From: Bradyrhizobium archetypum | Lineage (GTDB): Bacteria; Pseudomonadota; Alphaproteobacteria; Rhizobiales; Xanthobacteraceae | Direction: 5' to 3' | Assembly: GCF_013114835.1 (NCBI RefSeq) | Contig: NZ_JAAVLW010000001.1 | Span: 967,635 to 1,031,634, forward strand | DNA length: 64,000 nucleotides | Part shown: one piece after another, positions 1 to 8,857 of the stretch | Layout: each line of letters begins with the position of its first letter | Position numbering within the stretch: position 1 is the stretch's first letter | Translations under genes and position numbers: made by a program | The notes under the pieces: model-generated | Databases searched by the model: none | The model's input: only the letters and a program-made list of their open reading frames with translations | What the model was told of the DNA's origin: nothing

Positions 1-40
1 CGGTGCCGGATTTTAGAATGGTATCAAATCGTTGATTCAT
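1..40 (-). CDS. Dihydroorotase-like protein, first 13 codons only (partial)
   Basis: Only the start of this gene lies in the window; the rest is beyond position 1. Reading leftward from the ATG at 38-40 gives MNQRFDTILKSGT. This resembles the start of the dihydroorotase/amidohydrolase proteins of Bradyrhizobium, where a short beta strand ending in KGGT precedes the metal-dependent barrel. The gene would be divergent from ygfZ, which starts at 180. The family assignment rests on 13 residues and is tentative; another amidohydrolase is possible. Confidence 0.45.
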   Translation of the reverse strand, partial: MNQRFDTILKSGT

Positions 41-179
41 CGGTCCTCGACGCCCGCTTCAAGCTTTCCCACAGGCCTTGTTGGCGGCACCTTAGCGCCT
101 TAACTTCGTATCGGATATCCACCACCTGCGTTTCCCCAGGAACTTGAAGAAATACGTCAAAAGAGGTCCGATTCAGCTT

Positions 180-1061
180 ATGAAAGCAGCGTTTCTTCCT
201 GATAGGGGCGTGGTCAAGGTCAGCGGCGAGGATGCCCGCAACTTCCTCAACGGCCTCGTTACTACAGACATCACGCTGCTCGAACCTGGCCTCGGCCGGT
301 TCGGCGCGCTGTTGACGCCGCAGGGCAAGATCACGGCCGACTTCCTGATCACCGAAGCCCCGGCTGGCCATGGCGGCGGCTTTCTGATCGATGCGCCGCG
401 CGCGCTGGCGCAGAACCTCGCCGACAAGCTCGGCTTCTACAAGCTGCGCGCCAAGGTAACGGTAGAGAACATCTCGGACAGCATGGGCGTGCTGGCGGCC
501 TGGGATGGCGAGCCCGTAATGAAACCCGATCTGGCCTTCGCCGATCCCCGGCATCAGGGGCTGGGCTGGCGCATCCTCGTATCAGAAGATCTCAAACAGA
601 AGGTCGCCGATCTGATCGGGGCCGATCTCGTCGCCAGCGAGGACTACGAGGCCCATCGCATCGCTCTCGGCGTGCCGCGCGGTGGGCTTGATTTCATGTA
701 CAGCGACGCGTTCCCGCACGAGACCAACATGGATCGCCTGCACGGCGTCGATTTCGACAAGGGCTGCTATGTCGGCCAGGAGGTGGTGTCGCGGATGCAG
801 CATCGCGGCACCGCGCGCACGCGGATCGTGCGGGTCACGCTCGAGGACTTTTCGCCGGAGACCGGCGTTGCCGTTCTCGGCGGCGACAAGCAGGTCGGCA
901 CCATGGGATCGACCGCCGATGGCCGCGGTCTCGCGCTGGTCCGGATCGACCGCGTGGCCGATGCGCTCGATGCCGGACTTTCGTTGACAGCTGGTGGCCT
1001 TGCGATCCGGCTGACCGACCCGAACGAGGTTCGCACCCCACCGAAGCAGACCGTCGCATGA
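180..1061 (+). CDS. ygfZ: YgfZ/GcvT-fold folate-binding protein
   Basis: This 293-residue protein belongs to the YgfZ family, tetrahydrofolate-binding proteins related to the glycine cleavage T protein that support assembly or repair of certain iron-sulfur enzymes. The family signature KGCYVGQE is visible at about residues 194-201, followed by V-S-R-M-Q-H-R-G. The N-terminal part shows the usual GEDARNFLNGLVTTDI segment. I chose the ATG at 180 over an upstream in-frame TTG at 144, because the added 12 residues are basic and unlike the family start. The stop codon overlaps the start of tag by 4 bases, so the two are probably co-transcribed. The length is normal for alphaproteobacteria. Confidence 0.9.
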   Translation: MKAAFLPDRGVVKVSGEDARNFLNGLVTTDITLLEPGLGRFGALLTPQGKITADFLITEAPAGHGGGFLIDAPRALAQNLADKLGFYKLRAKVTVENISDSMGVLAAWDGEPVMKPDLAFADPRHQGLGWRILVSEDLKQKVADLIGADLVASEDYEAHRIALGVPRGGLDFMYSDAFPHETNMDRLHGVDFDKGCYVGQEVVSRMQHRGTARTRIVRVTLEDFSPETGVAVLGGDKQVGTMGSTADGRGLALVRIDRVADALDAGLSLTAGGLAIRLTDPNEVRTPPKQTVA

Positions 1062-1684
1062 GCAAATCTGCGCGCCTGCATCCCGACGGCAAGATGCGAT
1101 GCCCGTGGCCGGGTGAAGACCCGTTCTACATGGCCTATCACGACACCGAATGGGGCGTGCCGGAGTATGATGACCGCGCCCTCTATGAGAAGCTGATCCT
1201 CGACGGCTTTCAGGCCGGGCTGTCGTGGATCACGATCCTGCGCAAGCGCGACAATTTCCGCAAAGCGTTCGATGATTTCCAACCGGAAAAGATCGCGCGC
1301 TACAACGCCAAGAAAATCCATGCGCTGATGAACGACGCCGGCATCGTGCGCAACCGCGCCAAGATCGAAGGAGCCGTCAACAGCGCCAAGGCCTATCTGA
1401 AGATCATGGAAGAAGGCCCGGGCTTCTCGAAGTTCCTGTGGGACTTCGTCGACGGCAAGCCAATCGTCAACCAGTTCAAGACCACAGCGAGCGTGCCGGC
1501 CTCGACGCCGGTCTCGGTCAAGATCTCGAAGGAGCTCGGCGCGCGGGGTTTCAAGTTCGTCGGCCCGACCATTGTCTATGCCTTCATGCAGGCCACGGGC
1601 ATGGTCAACGACCACCTGGTCACCTGTTTCTGTCACGAGGCCTGTAGCGGCAAACTCCGCAAGCCCCGCCTCAAGGCCAGATGA
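1058..1684 (+). CDS. tag: DNA-3-methyladenine glycosylase I
   Basis: This 208-residue protein matches Tag, which removes 3-methyladenine from alkylated DNA in base excision repair. The zinc ligands known from E. coli Tag have counterparts: Cys15 in MRCPW, His28 in YHDTEWG, and the HLVTC segment near residues 186-190. The substrate-pocket region FQAGLSWITILRKRDNFR is present. It overlaps ygfZ upstream by 4 bases (ATGA) and the HD hydrolase downstream by 4 bases, so the three form a tight operon. The length is typical and no key residue is missing. Confidence 0.95.
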   Translation: MSKSARLHPDGKMRCPWPGEDPFYMAYHDTEWGVPEYDDRALYEKLILDGFQAGLSWITILRKRDNFRKAFDDFQPEKIARYNAKKIHALMNDAGIVRNRAKIEGAVNSAKAYLKIMEEGPGFSKFLWDFVDGKPIVNQFKTTASVPASTPVSVKISKELGARGFKFVGPTIVYAFMQATGMVNDHLVTCFCHEACSGKLRKPRLKAR

Positions 1685-2292
1685 CGGCGCGAAGATCGTC
1701 CCATGTCGCTACCCGTGCCTGGCAGCGAATGCTGTCGGGACGGCGGCTCGATCTGCTTGACCCCTCCCCGCTCGATATCGAGATCGCCGATATCGCCCAT
1801 GGGCTGGCGCGGGTCGCGCGCTGGAACGGGCAGACCAGCGGTGCGCACATTTTCTCGGTGGCACAGCACACGCTGCTGGTCGAAACCGTGATGCGCGAGC
1901 AGATGCCGCGCGTCGACGTCGGCTTCCGCCTCGCCGCAATGCTTCACGACGCGCCGGAATACGTCATTGGCGACATGATCTCGCCGTTCAAGGCGGTGCT
2001 TGGCGGCGACTACAAGGCGGTGGAGAAGCGCCTGCTGGCGGCGATTCACATGCGCTTCGGTTTGCCGCCGATTCTCGCCGATGACGTCACCAAAGTGATC
2101 AAGGCGGCCGATCGCGGCGCTGCCTATCTCGAAGCCACCCATCTCGCCGGTTTTTCGGAAGGTGAGGCGAAGCGTCTGTTCGGCAGGGATCCCGGCCTGC
2201 CCGAGGCCACGGTGCGCGATTATCTGACGCCATGGACCGCGGCCCGCGCCGAGAAGCAATTTTTGGCCCGATTCAAGCTGCTGCTTGGTTGA
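1681..2292 (+). CDS. HD-domain phosphohydrolase (YfbR-like)
   Basis: This 203-residue protein has the metal-binding pattern of HD hydrolases: an H in FSVAQHTLLV, then the HD pair in AAMLHDAPEY at about residues 89-90, then an acidic residue in IGDMISPFK. Proteins of this type (YfbR and relatives) often act as 5'-nucleotidases on deoxynucleoside monophosphates, but the substrate cannot be read from sequence. It is the third gene of the ygfZ-tag unit with a 4-base overlap. A role in nucleotide clean-up next to a repair glycosylase is plausible but inferred. Confidence 0.82.
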   Translation: MTARRSSHVATRAWQRMLSGRRLDLLDPSPLDIEIADIAHGLARVARWNGQTSGAHIFSVAQHTLLVETVMREQMPRVDVGFRLAAMLHDAPEYVIGDMISPFKAVLGGDYKAVEKRLLAAIHMRFGLPPILADDVTKVIKAADRGAAYLEATHLAGFSEGEAKRLFGRDPGLPEATVRDYLTPWTAARAEKQFLARFKLLLG

Positions 2293-2311
2293 ACGGCCCC
2301 CGGAAACCTGC

Positions 2312-2340
2312 TTTCACCGCCCCACCCGCGGGCCTATAAT
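2312..2340 (+). promoter_or_regulatory. Possible sigma-70 promoter before the tyrosine phosphatase gene
   Basis: A perfect TATAAT at 2335-2340 lies 42 bases before the ATG at 2382. A weak -35 (TTTCAC, 2312-2317) sits 17 bases upstream of it. Perfect -10 boxes are uncommon in DNA this rich in GC. The start site is not proven. Confidence 0.35.
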
Positions 2341-2381
2341 TGCGATAAAAGCCTGCCAGGAAACCGCCTCGAAGGATCACT

Positions 2382-2888
2382 ATGCTTCACGTCTGTTCGC
2401 TTGCCGCGTTGCCGGAGACCGTGAAGGCCACCGGCGCCAGCCACATTCTCACTGTGATGGCCAATGTCGATCAGGTACAACGCCCGGCTTCGGTGCTGGA
2501 AGCCAACCATCTGAAAGTATCGATGGACGACATCATCGAGCAGATGGATGGCTTTGTCGCACCGTGCGACGAGCATATCGAAAAGGTCCTGAACTTCGTC
2601 CGGAGCTGGGACCGCAGCGCGCCGATGGTGGTGCATTGCTATGCCGGCATCAGTCGCTCGACGGCGAGCGCCTTCGCCGCCGCCTGCGCGCTCAATCCCC
2701 ACCGAGACGAGATCGAAATCGCCCGGCAAATTCGCGCCCGCTCGCCGATCGCTTCCCCTAATCGGCTGATCGTCAGCCTGGCCGACAAGGCGCTGGGACG
2801 CGAGGGACGGATGTTGCGCGCGCTGGACGAAATGGGCCCGGGCAGCATGATCGTCGAAGGCCGGCCCTTCCAGCTCGATCTGGAATAA
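2382..2888 (+). CDS. Tyrosine phosphatase family protein
   Basis: This 168-residue protein carries the cysteine-phosphatase P-loop HCYAGISRS at about residues 85-93, which fits the C-x5-R signature with Cys86 as nucleophile and Arg92 binding phosphate. An Asp-rich stretch (SMDDIIEQMDG) precedes it, as in small dual-specificity and tyrosine phosphatases. Substrate is unknown. The ATG at 2382 follows AAGGATCACT, a reasonable ribosome binding site. It stands apart from the HD hydrolase by 89 bases with its own possible promoter. In Bradyrhizobium such genes are annotated as tyrosine phosphatase family proteins or protein-tyrosine-phosphatases. Confidence 0.82.
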   Translation: MLHVCSLAALPETVKATGASHILTVMANVDQVQRPASVLEANHLKVSMDDIIEQMDGFVAPCDEHIEKVLNFVRSWDRSAPMVVHCYAGISRSTASAFAAACALNPHRDEIEIARQIRARSPIASPNRLIVSLADKALGREGRMLRALDEMGPGSMIVEGRPFQLDLE

Positions 2889-2892
2889 CGCG

Positions 2893-2945
2893 GCGTCCCC
2901 GGATGCAGCGCAGCGTTTGCACGCTGCACCGCGTGCGGGACAGGG
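2893..2945. repeat. Intergenic palindrome of the 'cccggacgc-ggtgcagcg' family
   Basis: The stretch GTCCCCGGATGCAGCGCAGC is followed by GCTGCACCGCGTGCGGGAC, giving an imperfect hairpin. Related words occur at 37853-37978 and 54964-55104. It may also act as a terminator for the phosphatase gene, but no T run follows. Confidence 0.6.
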
Positions 2946-3064
2946 ATGCGCCAAATCACGGCCGAACCGGTTTGAACTTTTAGCGGGCAAAACTGCACTC
3001 ACCGATTGCAACCAGGCTGCCGACGTGGCCGGTTAACGCTCTGACGCGCCCGTCTGGAGGCCCG

Positions 3065-5761
3065 ATGTTCGACGACCCCTTCGTTTTCTTCACGCTTGTG
3101 ATTGCGATCGTCGCCCTGATCTTTGCGCGGAAGGCCATGAATCAGGTGGCCGAATTGCGCCAGCGCCTGGAAGCGATGCAGGCGACGCCGACGGCCGCTC
3201 CGGCTATGCCGCCGCCGCTCACGCCATTCGAGGCGTTCGAGCAGAGCCTGCCGCCGGCACCGGGCGCAACCCCACCGACGCCTCTGCCGATCGCTCCTGA
3301 CACGGAATCCATCGCGCCCGCTGCCAGCCCGGAGGCGGCCGAACAAGCCGCCGGCGGGGCAGCGCCGCCACCTCCGCCACAGCCCGACCGCGGCTTCGAG
3401 GAAACCGTTGGCACGCGCTGGGTGGTGTGGATCGGAGGCCTGACGCTGGCGCTCGGTGGATTCTTCATGGTGCGCTATTCGATCGAGGCCGGTCTGCTCG
3501 GCCCCGGCGTGCGCACCATTCTCGGCGGCCTGTTCGCGCTCGCTTTGCTGCTGGCAGGCGAATGGACGCGGCGCAAGGAAAGCATTTCCACGATCGACGC
3601 GCTGCCGATCGCCAATATCCCGGCCATTCTCACCGCCGCCGGAACGGCAGTGGCGTTTGCCACTATCTATGCCGCCTACGCGCTGTATGAATTCCTGGTG
3701 CCTGCGACCGCCTTCATCCTGCTCGGGCTGGTGGCGCTCGGCACGCTGGCTGCGGCGCTTTTGCATGGGCCGGCGCTCGCCGGCCTCGGCATCGTCGGCG
3801 CCTTCGTGACGCCTGTGCTGGTCTCGTCCGGCAAGCCGGACTTCTGGGCGCTCTACATCTATCTTGCGATCGTTACCGCGGCGGCCTTTGGCCTGGCGCG
3901 CGTCAGGCTCTGGCGCTGGCTCGCGGTCACCACGACCGTGTTCGCGCTGCTATGGACGTTCCCCTGCCTGCAATGCGGCCCCTCGATGGTCGGCCCGCAT
4001 GCGTTCCACGTCCTCGCCGGCTTCATCCTCGCCGCGCTGCTCGTGGTGTGCGGTTTCTTGTTCGGCCCGCCCGCCGACCAGGGCGAGCTCGAGCCGATTT
4101 CGTCGGGCTCGCTGGCGGCCTATCTGCTCGGCGCGACCCTGATCGTGCTGAACAGCTTTCATGCCGACACCGCGATGATCGTGTTTGGCCTGCTGGTCGC
4201 TGGCAGCATCGCGGTCGCCTGGCGCAGCGATGCCGCGGCCGGCGCGGTTGGGGCCGCCGCAGCACTGGTCTTCATCGTATTCGCCGAATGGGCGATTCGC
4301 GCCAACCCCGATATGCTGGTGCTGCCCGGCGGTCCGCTGCAAGGCATCGGGCCGAACGCCACGGACGAATCGGTGTCGCTGCACCTGATTTCGGCGGCGA
4401 TCTTCGCGGCAGGCTTTGGTGTGGCGGGATTCCTCGCGCAAGGCCGCTCAACGGGCCCGGTGATACCGGTGATCTGGTCGGCCACCGCGGTCTTCACGCC
4501 GCTGGCGCTTCTGGTCGCGCTCTATGCGCGCATCGCGCATCTCGATCGCTCGATTCCGTTTGCGATTCTCGCGGTACTGCTCGCCGCAGCCTTTGCCGCC
4601 GCGACCGAGATCCTCTCCAAGCGCGAGGACCGTCCGGGATTGCAGGCCTCGATTGCGCTGTTTGCGACCGGCACCCTTGCAGCGCTGGCATTGGCGCTGA
4701 CCTTTGCGCTGGAAAAAGGCTGGCTGACGATCGCGCTGGCGCTGATGTCGATGGGCACCGCCTGGATTTCGACGCAGCGGCCGATTCCGTTCCTGCGCAC
4801 GCTCGCGGCCGTCCTCGCCGGCATCGTGGTGCTGCGCATCGGCTACGAGCCGCGCATTGTCGGCCAAGCCGTCGGCACCACGCCGATCTTTAACTGGCTG
4901 TTGTGGGGATACGGCATTCCGGCAGCATCGTTCTGGGTCGGCAGCATTTTGCTGCGCCGCGGCGGCGATGACGCGCCGCTGCGGACGGTGGAATCGGCAG
5001 CGATCCTGTTCACGGTGCTGCTGGCGTTCATGGAAATCCGCCACGCCGTGAACAATGGCGACGTCTTTCGCCAGAGCGCAGGCCTCACCGAGGTCGCGCT
5101 GCAGGTCTGTGTTGCTCTCGCGATGGCGATCGGGCTGGAGCGGCTGCGCGTTCGTACCGGCAGTGTCATTCACAATGCGGGTGCGATCCTGCTCACGGCG
5201 TTTGCCGGCGTCGCGACGCTGTTCGGGCTGCTATTGCTGGAGAACCCGATGCTGCGATGGATCGATGTCGGCGGCATCGTCATCAACCTGCTGCTGCTCG
5301 GCTACGCCCTGCCCGCGGTGCTCGCGCTGTTATTGTCCTATGCCGTCGCCGGGCGCCGCCCGGTCGCTTACGCCAACACGATTGCGGCGGCAGCGCTCAT
5401 TCTCGCGCTTGCCTATGTGACGTTCGAGATCAGGAGAATCTATCACGGCCCGGCGATCGCGGTCGGCCCGACCACCGGCGCCGAACAGTACACCTATTCG
5501 ATCGCGTATCTCGCGTTCGGCGTGGCGCTGCTCGGCATCGGCATTGTCTTCAACTCGCAGCGCGCACGGCTGGCTTCCGCTGTGGTCATTGGCCTCACGA
5601 TCCTGAAAGCCTTCCTGATCGACATGTCGACGCTGACCGGCGTCTATCGCGCGCTGTCCTTTATGTGCCTCGGCCTGGTGCTGGTGGCGATCGGCTGGCT
5701 GTACCAGCGCATCCTGTTCCGCAGGCAAGCAGCCCCGCCGGTTGCGCCGGCGGGAAGCTGA
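3065..5761 (+). CDS. DUF2339 multi-pass membrane protein
   Basis: This 898-residue protein begins with one hydrophobic segment (residues 5-22), then a Pro/Ala-rich linker (about 40-105), and then some two dozen hydrophobic segments to the C-terminus. The motif TRWVVWIGGLTLALGGFFMV at about residue 118 is the mark of DUF2339 proteins. The family has no established function; it is an inner-membrane protein with a cytoplasmic or periplasmic proline-rich spacer. The start is the ATG at 3065 after CTGGAGGCCCG, a good ribosome binding site. Its TGA stop abuts the stop of the chemotaxis receptor on the other strand with no gap. Confidence 0.88.
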   Translation: MFDDPFVFFTLVIAIVALIFARKAMNQVAELRQRLEAMQATPTAAPAMPPPLTPFEAFEQSLPPAPGATPPTPLPIAPDTESIAPAASPEAAEQAAGGAAPPPPPQPDRGFEETVGTRWVVWIGGLTLALGGFFMVRYSIEAGLLGPGVRTILGGLFALALLLAGEWTRRKESISTIDALPIANIPAILTAAGTAVAFATIYAAYALYEFLVPATAFILLGLVALGTLAAALLHGPALAGLGIVGAFVTPVLVSSGKPDFWALYIYLAIVTAAAFGLARVRLWRWLAVTTTVFALLWTFPCLQCGPSMVGPHAFHVLAGFILAALLVVCGFLFGPPADQGELEPISSGSLAAYLLGATLIVLNSFHADTAMIVFGLLVAGSIAVAWRSDAAAGAVGAAAALVFIVFAEWAIRANPDMLVLPGGPLQGIGPNATDESVSLHLISAAIFAAGFGVAGFLAQGRSTGPVIPVIWSATAVFTPLALLVALYARIAHLDRSIPFAILAVLLAAAFAAATEILSKREDRPGLQASIALFATGTLAALALALTFALEKGWLTIALALMSMGTAWISTQRPIPFLRTLAAVLAGIVVLRIGYEPRIVGQAVGTTPIFNWLLWGYGIPAASFWVGSILLRRGGDDAPLRTVESAAILFTVLLAFMEIRHAVNNGDVFRQSAGLTEVALQVCVALAMAIGLERLRVRTGSVIHNAGAILLTAFAGVATLFGLLLLENPMLRWIDVGGIVINLLLLGYALPAVLALLLSYAVAGRRPVAYANTIAAAALILALAYVTFEIRRIYHGPAIAVGPTTGAEQYTYSIAYLAFGVALLGIGIVFNSQRARLASAVVIGLTILKAFLIDMSTLTGVYRALSFMCLGLVLVAIGWLYQRILFRRQAAPPVAPAGS

Positions 5762-7450
5762 TCAGGCGGCGCGGACCGACTCGAGAAATTTGGCGACCTC
5801 GACCTTGAGCCGGTTGCTGTCGCCCGATAGCAACTGCGCCGCCGAGAGCACATGCGACGAGGCCGTCTCCGTTTCGGTCGCGCCGCGCTGCACGTCTGTG
5901 ATGTTGGCGGATACCATCTGGGTGCCTTGCGCCGCCTGCTGCACGTTGCGGGAGATTTCCTGGGTGGCCGTGCCCTGCTCTTCCACCGCAGCGGCGATCG
6001 CCGCGGCGATTTCCGCAAGCTTTTCGATCGTGCCGGATATCTCCTTGATAGCGGAGACGGAGTCCTCGGTCGCCGCCTGGATGCCGGTGATCTGCTGACC
6101 GATCTCCCCGGTTGCCTTCGCAGTCTGTTCGGCCAGTGCTTTCACCTCCGAGGCAACGACTGCGAAGCCACGGCCGGCCTCACCGGCGCGCGCCGCCTCG
6201 ATCGTCGCGTTGAGGGCAAGCAGGTTGGTCTGGCCGGCAATGGTGTTGATCAGCTCGATCACGTCGCCGATACGGGCGGCCGCTTTCGACAACTCGCCAA
6301 CGCGATCGTTGGTCTTGCCGGCCTGAGCCACCGCATCGCTCGCCATCCGCGCGGATTCCTGCACCTGCCGGCTGATCTCGTTGACCGAGCATGCCATTTC
6401 CTCGGTGGCGGATGCAACCGACTGCACGTTGGTGGAAGCTTCTTCCGAAGCTGAAGCCACGGTGGTGGCCAGCTCCTGCGCGCGCTCGGCGGTCGAGGTC
6501 AGCGTATCAGCGGAAGCCTCGAGCTCGGTCGAGGCTGACGACACGGTTTCGACGATCTCGCCGATCATGGCTTCGAAGTCCCGCGTGATCTTGTCGACAC
6601 GACGGCCGCGCTCGATCTTGGCCTCGGCATCGCGGGCTGCAGCCTCGTCGGCGGCCTTCTTGGCGATCAGCGCATCCTTGAACACCTGCAAGGCGTCCGC
6701 CATGGCGCCGATTTCGGTCTTCTCGCCGCGGCGTGTCACTTCGGCGGTCAGATCGCCACCGCCGAGCGCCTGCATCGGCTTCACGATGGAGGCAATTCCG
6801 CGCGAGAGGTCGCGGACGAGATAGATTCCCACGCCGACACCGCAGATGACGACGGCGGCGACAATGCCCAACACGACCCAGAGCGCAAAATTATAGCCGT
6901 CCGCGGCCTGCCGGGTCGCGGCATCCGCGCCCCTGTTGTTGAGATCGATAGACTTTTCCAGATATGAATCGGATTCGGCGGCGATGACCGCAACCTTCTT
7001 GGAAATTGCCTCGCTTGCCTCATGCGGAATGCGCCCGATGCTCTGGCGCGACAATTCGATCACTTCCTGCACGCCGGTCATGTATCTGTCCCAGGCACGC
7101 GTCCAGTTCTCGTAGATCGAGCGCTCTTCGGCAGTGGAGATCATCGGCTCGTAAGCCTTGCGATCTTTCGCGATCCGCTCGAGGATGCCTGCGAGCCGCT
7201 TGTCGTTGGCGGCCTTCGCCTCCAGTGTTTCCGCCATGACATGAGCACGGAGCGCTATCCGGAACAGGTTGATATCCGCGCGCAGTTCGCCAAGTACCCG
7301 GACGCTCGGCAGCCAGTTCGAGGCAATTTCCACCGTGTGGGCGTTGATCACCTGCATGCTGCGGACCGCCAGCAAGCCCATGCCGGACATCGCGATCAGC
7401 ATGAATGCAATCACGGCGATGACCTTGGCGCGAATGGATAAAGCGGACAT
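5762..7450 (-). CDS. Methyl-accepting chemotaxis protein
   Basis: This 562-residue receptor has a first membrane helix at about residues 7-30, a periplasmic four-helix-bundle sensor domain, a second helix at about 188-212, a HAMP domain (R-D-L-S-R-G-I and P-M-Q-A-L-G-G-G-D-L-T) and a long coiled-coil signalling domain. The conserved hairpin tip that contacts CheW/CheA is present as EAARAGEAGRGFAVVASEVK. No C-terminal CheR-binding pentapeptide is seen. The ligand cannot be predicted. No other che genes are nearby, so it is an orphan receptor feeding a distant chemotaxis cluster. Confidence 0.94.
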   Translation of the reverse strand: MSALSIRAKVIAVIAFMLIAMSGMGLLAVRSMQVINAHTVEIASNWLPSVRVLGELRADINLFRIALRAHVMAETLEAKAANDKRLAGILERIAKDRKAYEPMISTAEERSIYENWTRAWDRYMTGVQEVIELSRQSIGRIPHEASEAISKKVAVIAAESDSYLEKSIDLNNRGADAATRQAADGYNFALWVVLGIVAAVVICGVGVGIYLVRDLSRGIASIVKPMQALGGGDLTAEVTRRGEKTEIGAMADALQVFKDALIAKKAADEAAARDAEAKIERGRRVDKITRDFEAMIGEIVETVSSASTELEASADTLTSTAERAQELATTVASASEEASTNVQSVASATEEMACSVNEISRQVQESARMASDAVAQAGKTNDRVGELSKAAARIGDVIELINTIAGQTNLLALNATIEAARAGEAGRGFAVVASEVKALAEQTAKATGEIGQQITGIQAATEDSVSAIKEISGTIEKLAEIAAAIAAAVEEQGTATQEISRNVQQAAQGTQMVSANITDVQRGATETETASSHVLSAAQLLSGDSNRLKVEVAKFLESVRAA

Positions 7451-7623
7451 GGCGGGCCCCTTGGCTTGCTACGGGATAAGGATTGGCGCCGCTAAATCTG
7501 AGGAACTGCCGTCAATCTTCGATGCGCCGGGAATATTCGGCAACGGTACGCATCAGCTTCCAAACGATAGTTAATTTGCAGGTCCGTAAAATTACCCAGG
7601 CACGGGCATAGGCAGGTGAAGCG

Positions 7624-7857
7624 TTAACCTACTGACTCGGCGACAAGACGAATCCTGAAAACCGGCTTCTTGGCTTCGTCCAAGAGCTCCATCTGCCATT
7701 CGGTGTTCTGTTTCAGGCTGCGCGAAAGGCTGCCGAGGAGATTGCCGCAGACCTTTGTCATCTCGGCCCAGGCAGCCTCGCGGCTTTCAAATTCGGATCC
7801 CTGGTCGGACGCGCCCGCGTAGCGGCCGTGACTGATCCGGAAAAAATACAGCGGCAT
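7624..7857 (-). CDS. Small DUF6894-type hypothetical protein
   Basis: This 77-residue protein begins MPLYFFRISHGRYAG and has the Y-F-x-I-x-x-G beginning and the A-W-A-E-M helix that I associate with DUF6894, a family abundant in Bradyrhizobium and of unknown role. No signal peptide or membrane segment is seen. It lies alone between the chemotaxis receptor and a secreted protein. The ATG is at 7855-7857. Function is unknown. Confidence 0.72.
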   Translation of the reverse strand: MPLYFFRISHGRYAGASDQGSEFESREAAWAEMTKVCGNLLGSLSRSLKQNTEWQMELLDEAKKPVFRIRLVAESVG

Positions 7858-8086
7858 GATTGATCTCGTTTATCGGGCCGCCTCCCGGCCTTCCCTGCCG
7901 GTCCCCACTTGGAACGAGATTCGCTACCAGGACATGAATGCGCCAGCCCGTATGACTACGGGTTTGGCGTTCGCTGACAGGGGATGGCGGCTATGGCGCC
8001 GGCCGCGCTGTCGGACCGGCGGGGCGCCCAGTCTATGTCGGGTGGCAGCCTGCTTACCCGTTCAGACTTAGATGCCGTTTCCGCGA

Positions 8087-8698
8087 TCAATCGGTCGAGC
8101 GGCGCAGCTCCGGGGCGCCCTCGGCCTTCGGTTCGGACTTGACCGGCTCAACCTTCGGCTCGGACTTCACCGGCTCGAGCTTGGCGCTTTCGACCGCAGG
8201 CGTCTCGACACGCGCCGTCACCTCGGCACGCGCATCAGCCGCCCCACGCGACTCTTCCTTGCGATGAAGCGATCGAGGCCGCGCCACGGAGCGCGCCATC
8301 AACATCTGCGAGGCACCCTGGTGACGGAAATCGCAATAGGCGAAGCCCATGCCCGACACCGAGCCGCGGAACGAGCGATCGTCGCGCTTGTCGAGATTGA
8401 AGCACGGCTCGAAGGGAAGACCCTTGATCGAGGCGCAAACGGCCTGGCCGCGAATTTGCAGCGTGTTGCCGGGCAGGCGCACATGGCGGATCGGGCCGGA
8501 GCCACTGAACTGGACAGAACCGGCTGCACCGAGATCATCGAGAATGCGGCCGGCGCCACGGGTGCCATCGAAACAGGTAAAGGCAAAAACCTTGCCGCTG
8601 ACAAACCTGCGTGCCTCATCGGCGCTCATCATCCCGGCCATCGCAGGAACGATCGTTGCGACTGCCGTGACGGCCCCCAGAACCAAACGCGCAAGCAT
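8087..8698 (-). CDS. Secreted hypothetical protein with charged repeat tail
   Basis: I place the start at the ATG at 8696-8698, which gives a signal peptide (MLARLVLGAVTAVATIVPAMA) and a mature protein of about 180 residues. A longer frame starting at 8749 would put a non-signal-like stretch before it. The body contains several cysteines (FTCFDGTRGAG, VCASIKG, EPCFNLD, YCDFRHQG), suggesting disulfides in the periplasm. The C-terminal 60 residues are rich in Glu, Lys, Pro and Ser and include two copies of P-V-K-S-E-P-K, encoded by a near-exact DNA repeat. I do not recognise the family. Confidence 0.72.
   Translation of the reverse strand: MLARLVLGAVTAVATIVPAMAGMMSADEARRFVSGKVFAFTCFDGTRGAGRILDDLGAAGSVQFSGSGPIRHVRLPGNTLQIRGQAVCASIKGLPFEPCFNLDKRDDRSFRGSVSGMGFAYCDFRHQGASQMLMARSVARPRSLHRKEESRGAADARAEVTARVETPAVESAKLEPVKSEPKVEPVKSEPKAEGAPELRRSTD
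8129..8177. repeat. Tandem repeat inside the secreted protein gene
   Basis: The unit TCGGTTCGGACTTGACCGGC recurs one step later as TCGGCTCGGACTTCACCGGC, encoding the repeated Pro-Val-Lys-Ser-Glu-Pro-Lys segment. A third diverged unit (Leu-Glu-Pro-Val) precedes it in the protein. Confidence 0.75.
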
Positions 8699-8857
8699 GC
8701 AGCTACTCCAACTTAACAAGAGCGCGGGCGCCCGCCTTGGCTTGAGCATGAGACCGGGACCCCAATGTACCGGACCATGCTGCAGGCCTTTACCCGCTGC
8801 TTACCATACCAACCGTGGCAACATTGGAGCAGGTTGGTTGGTAAAGTCTGAACGGCG

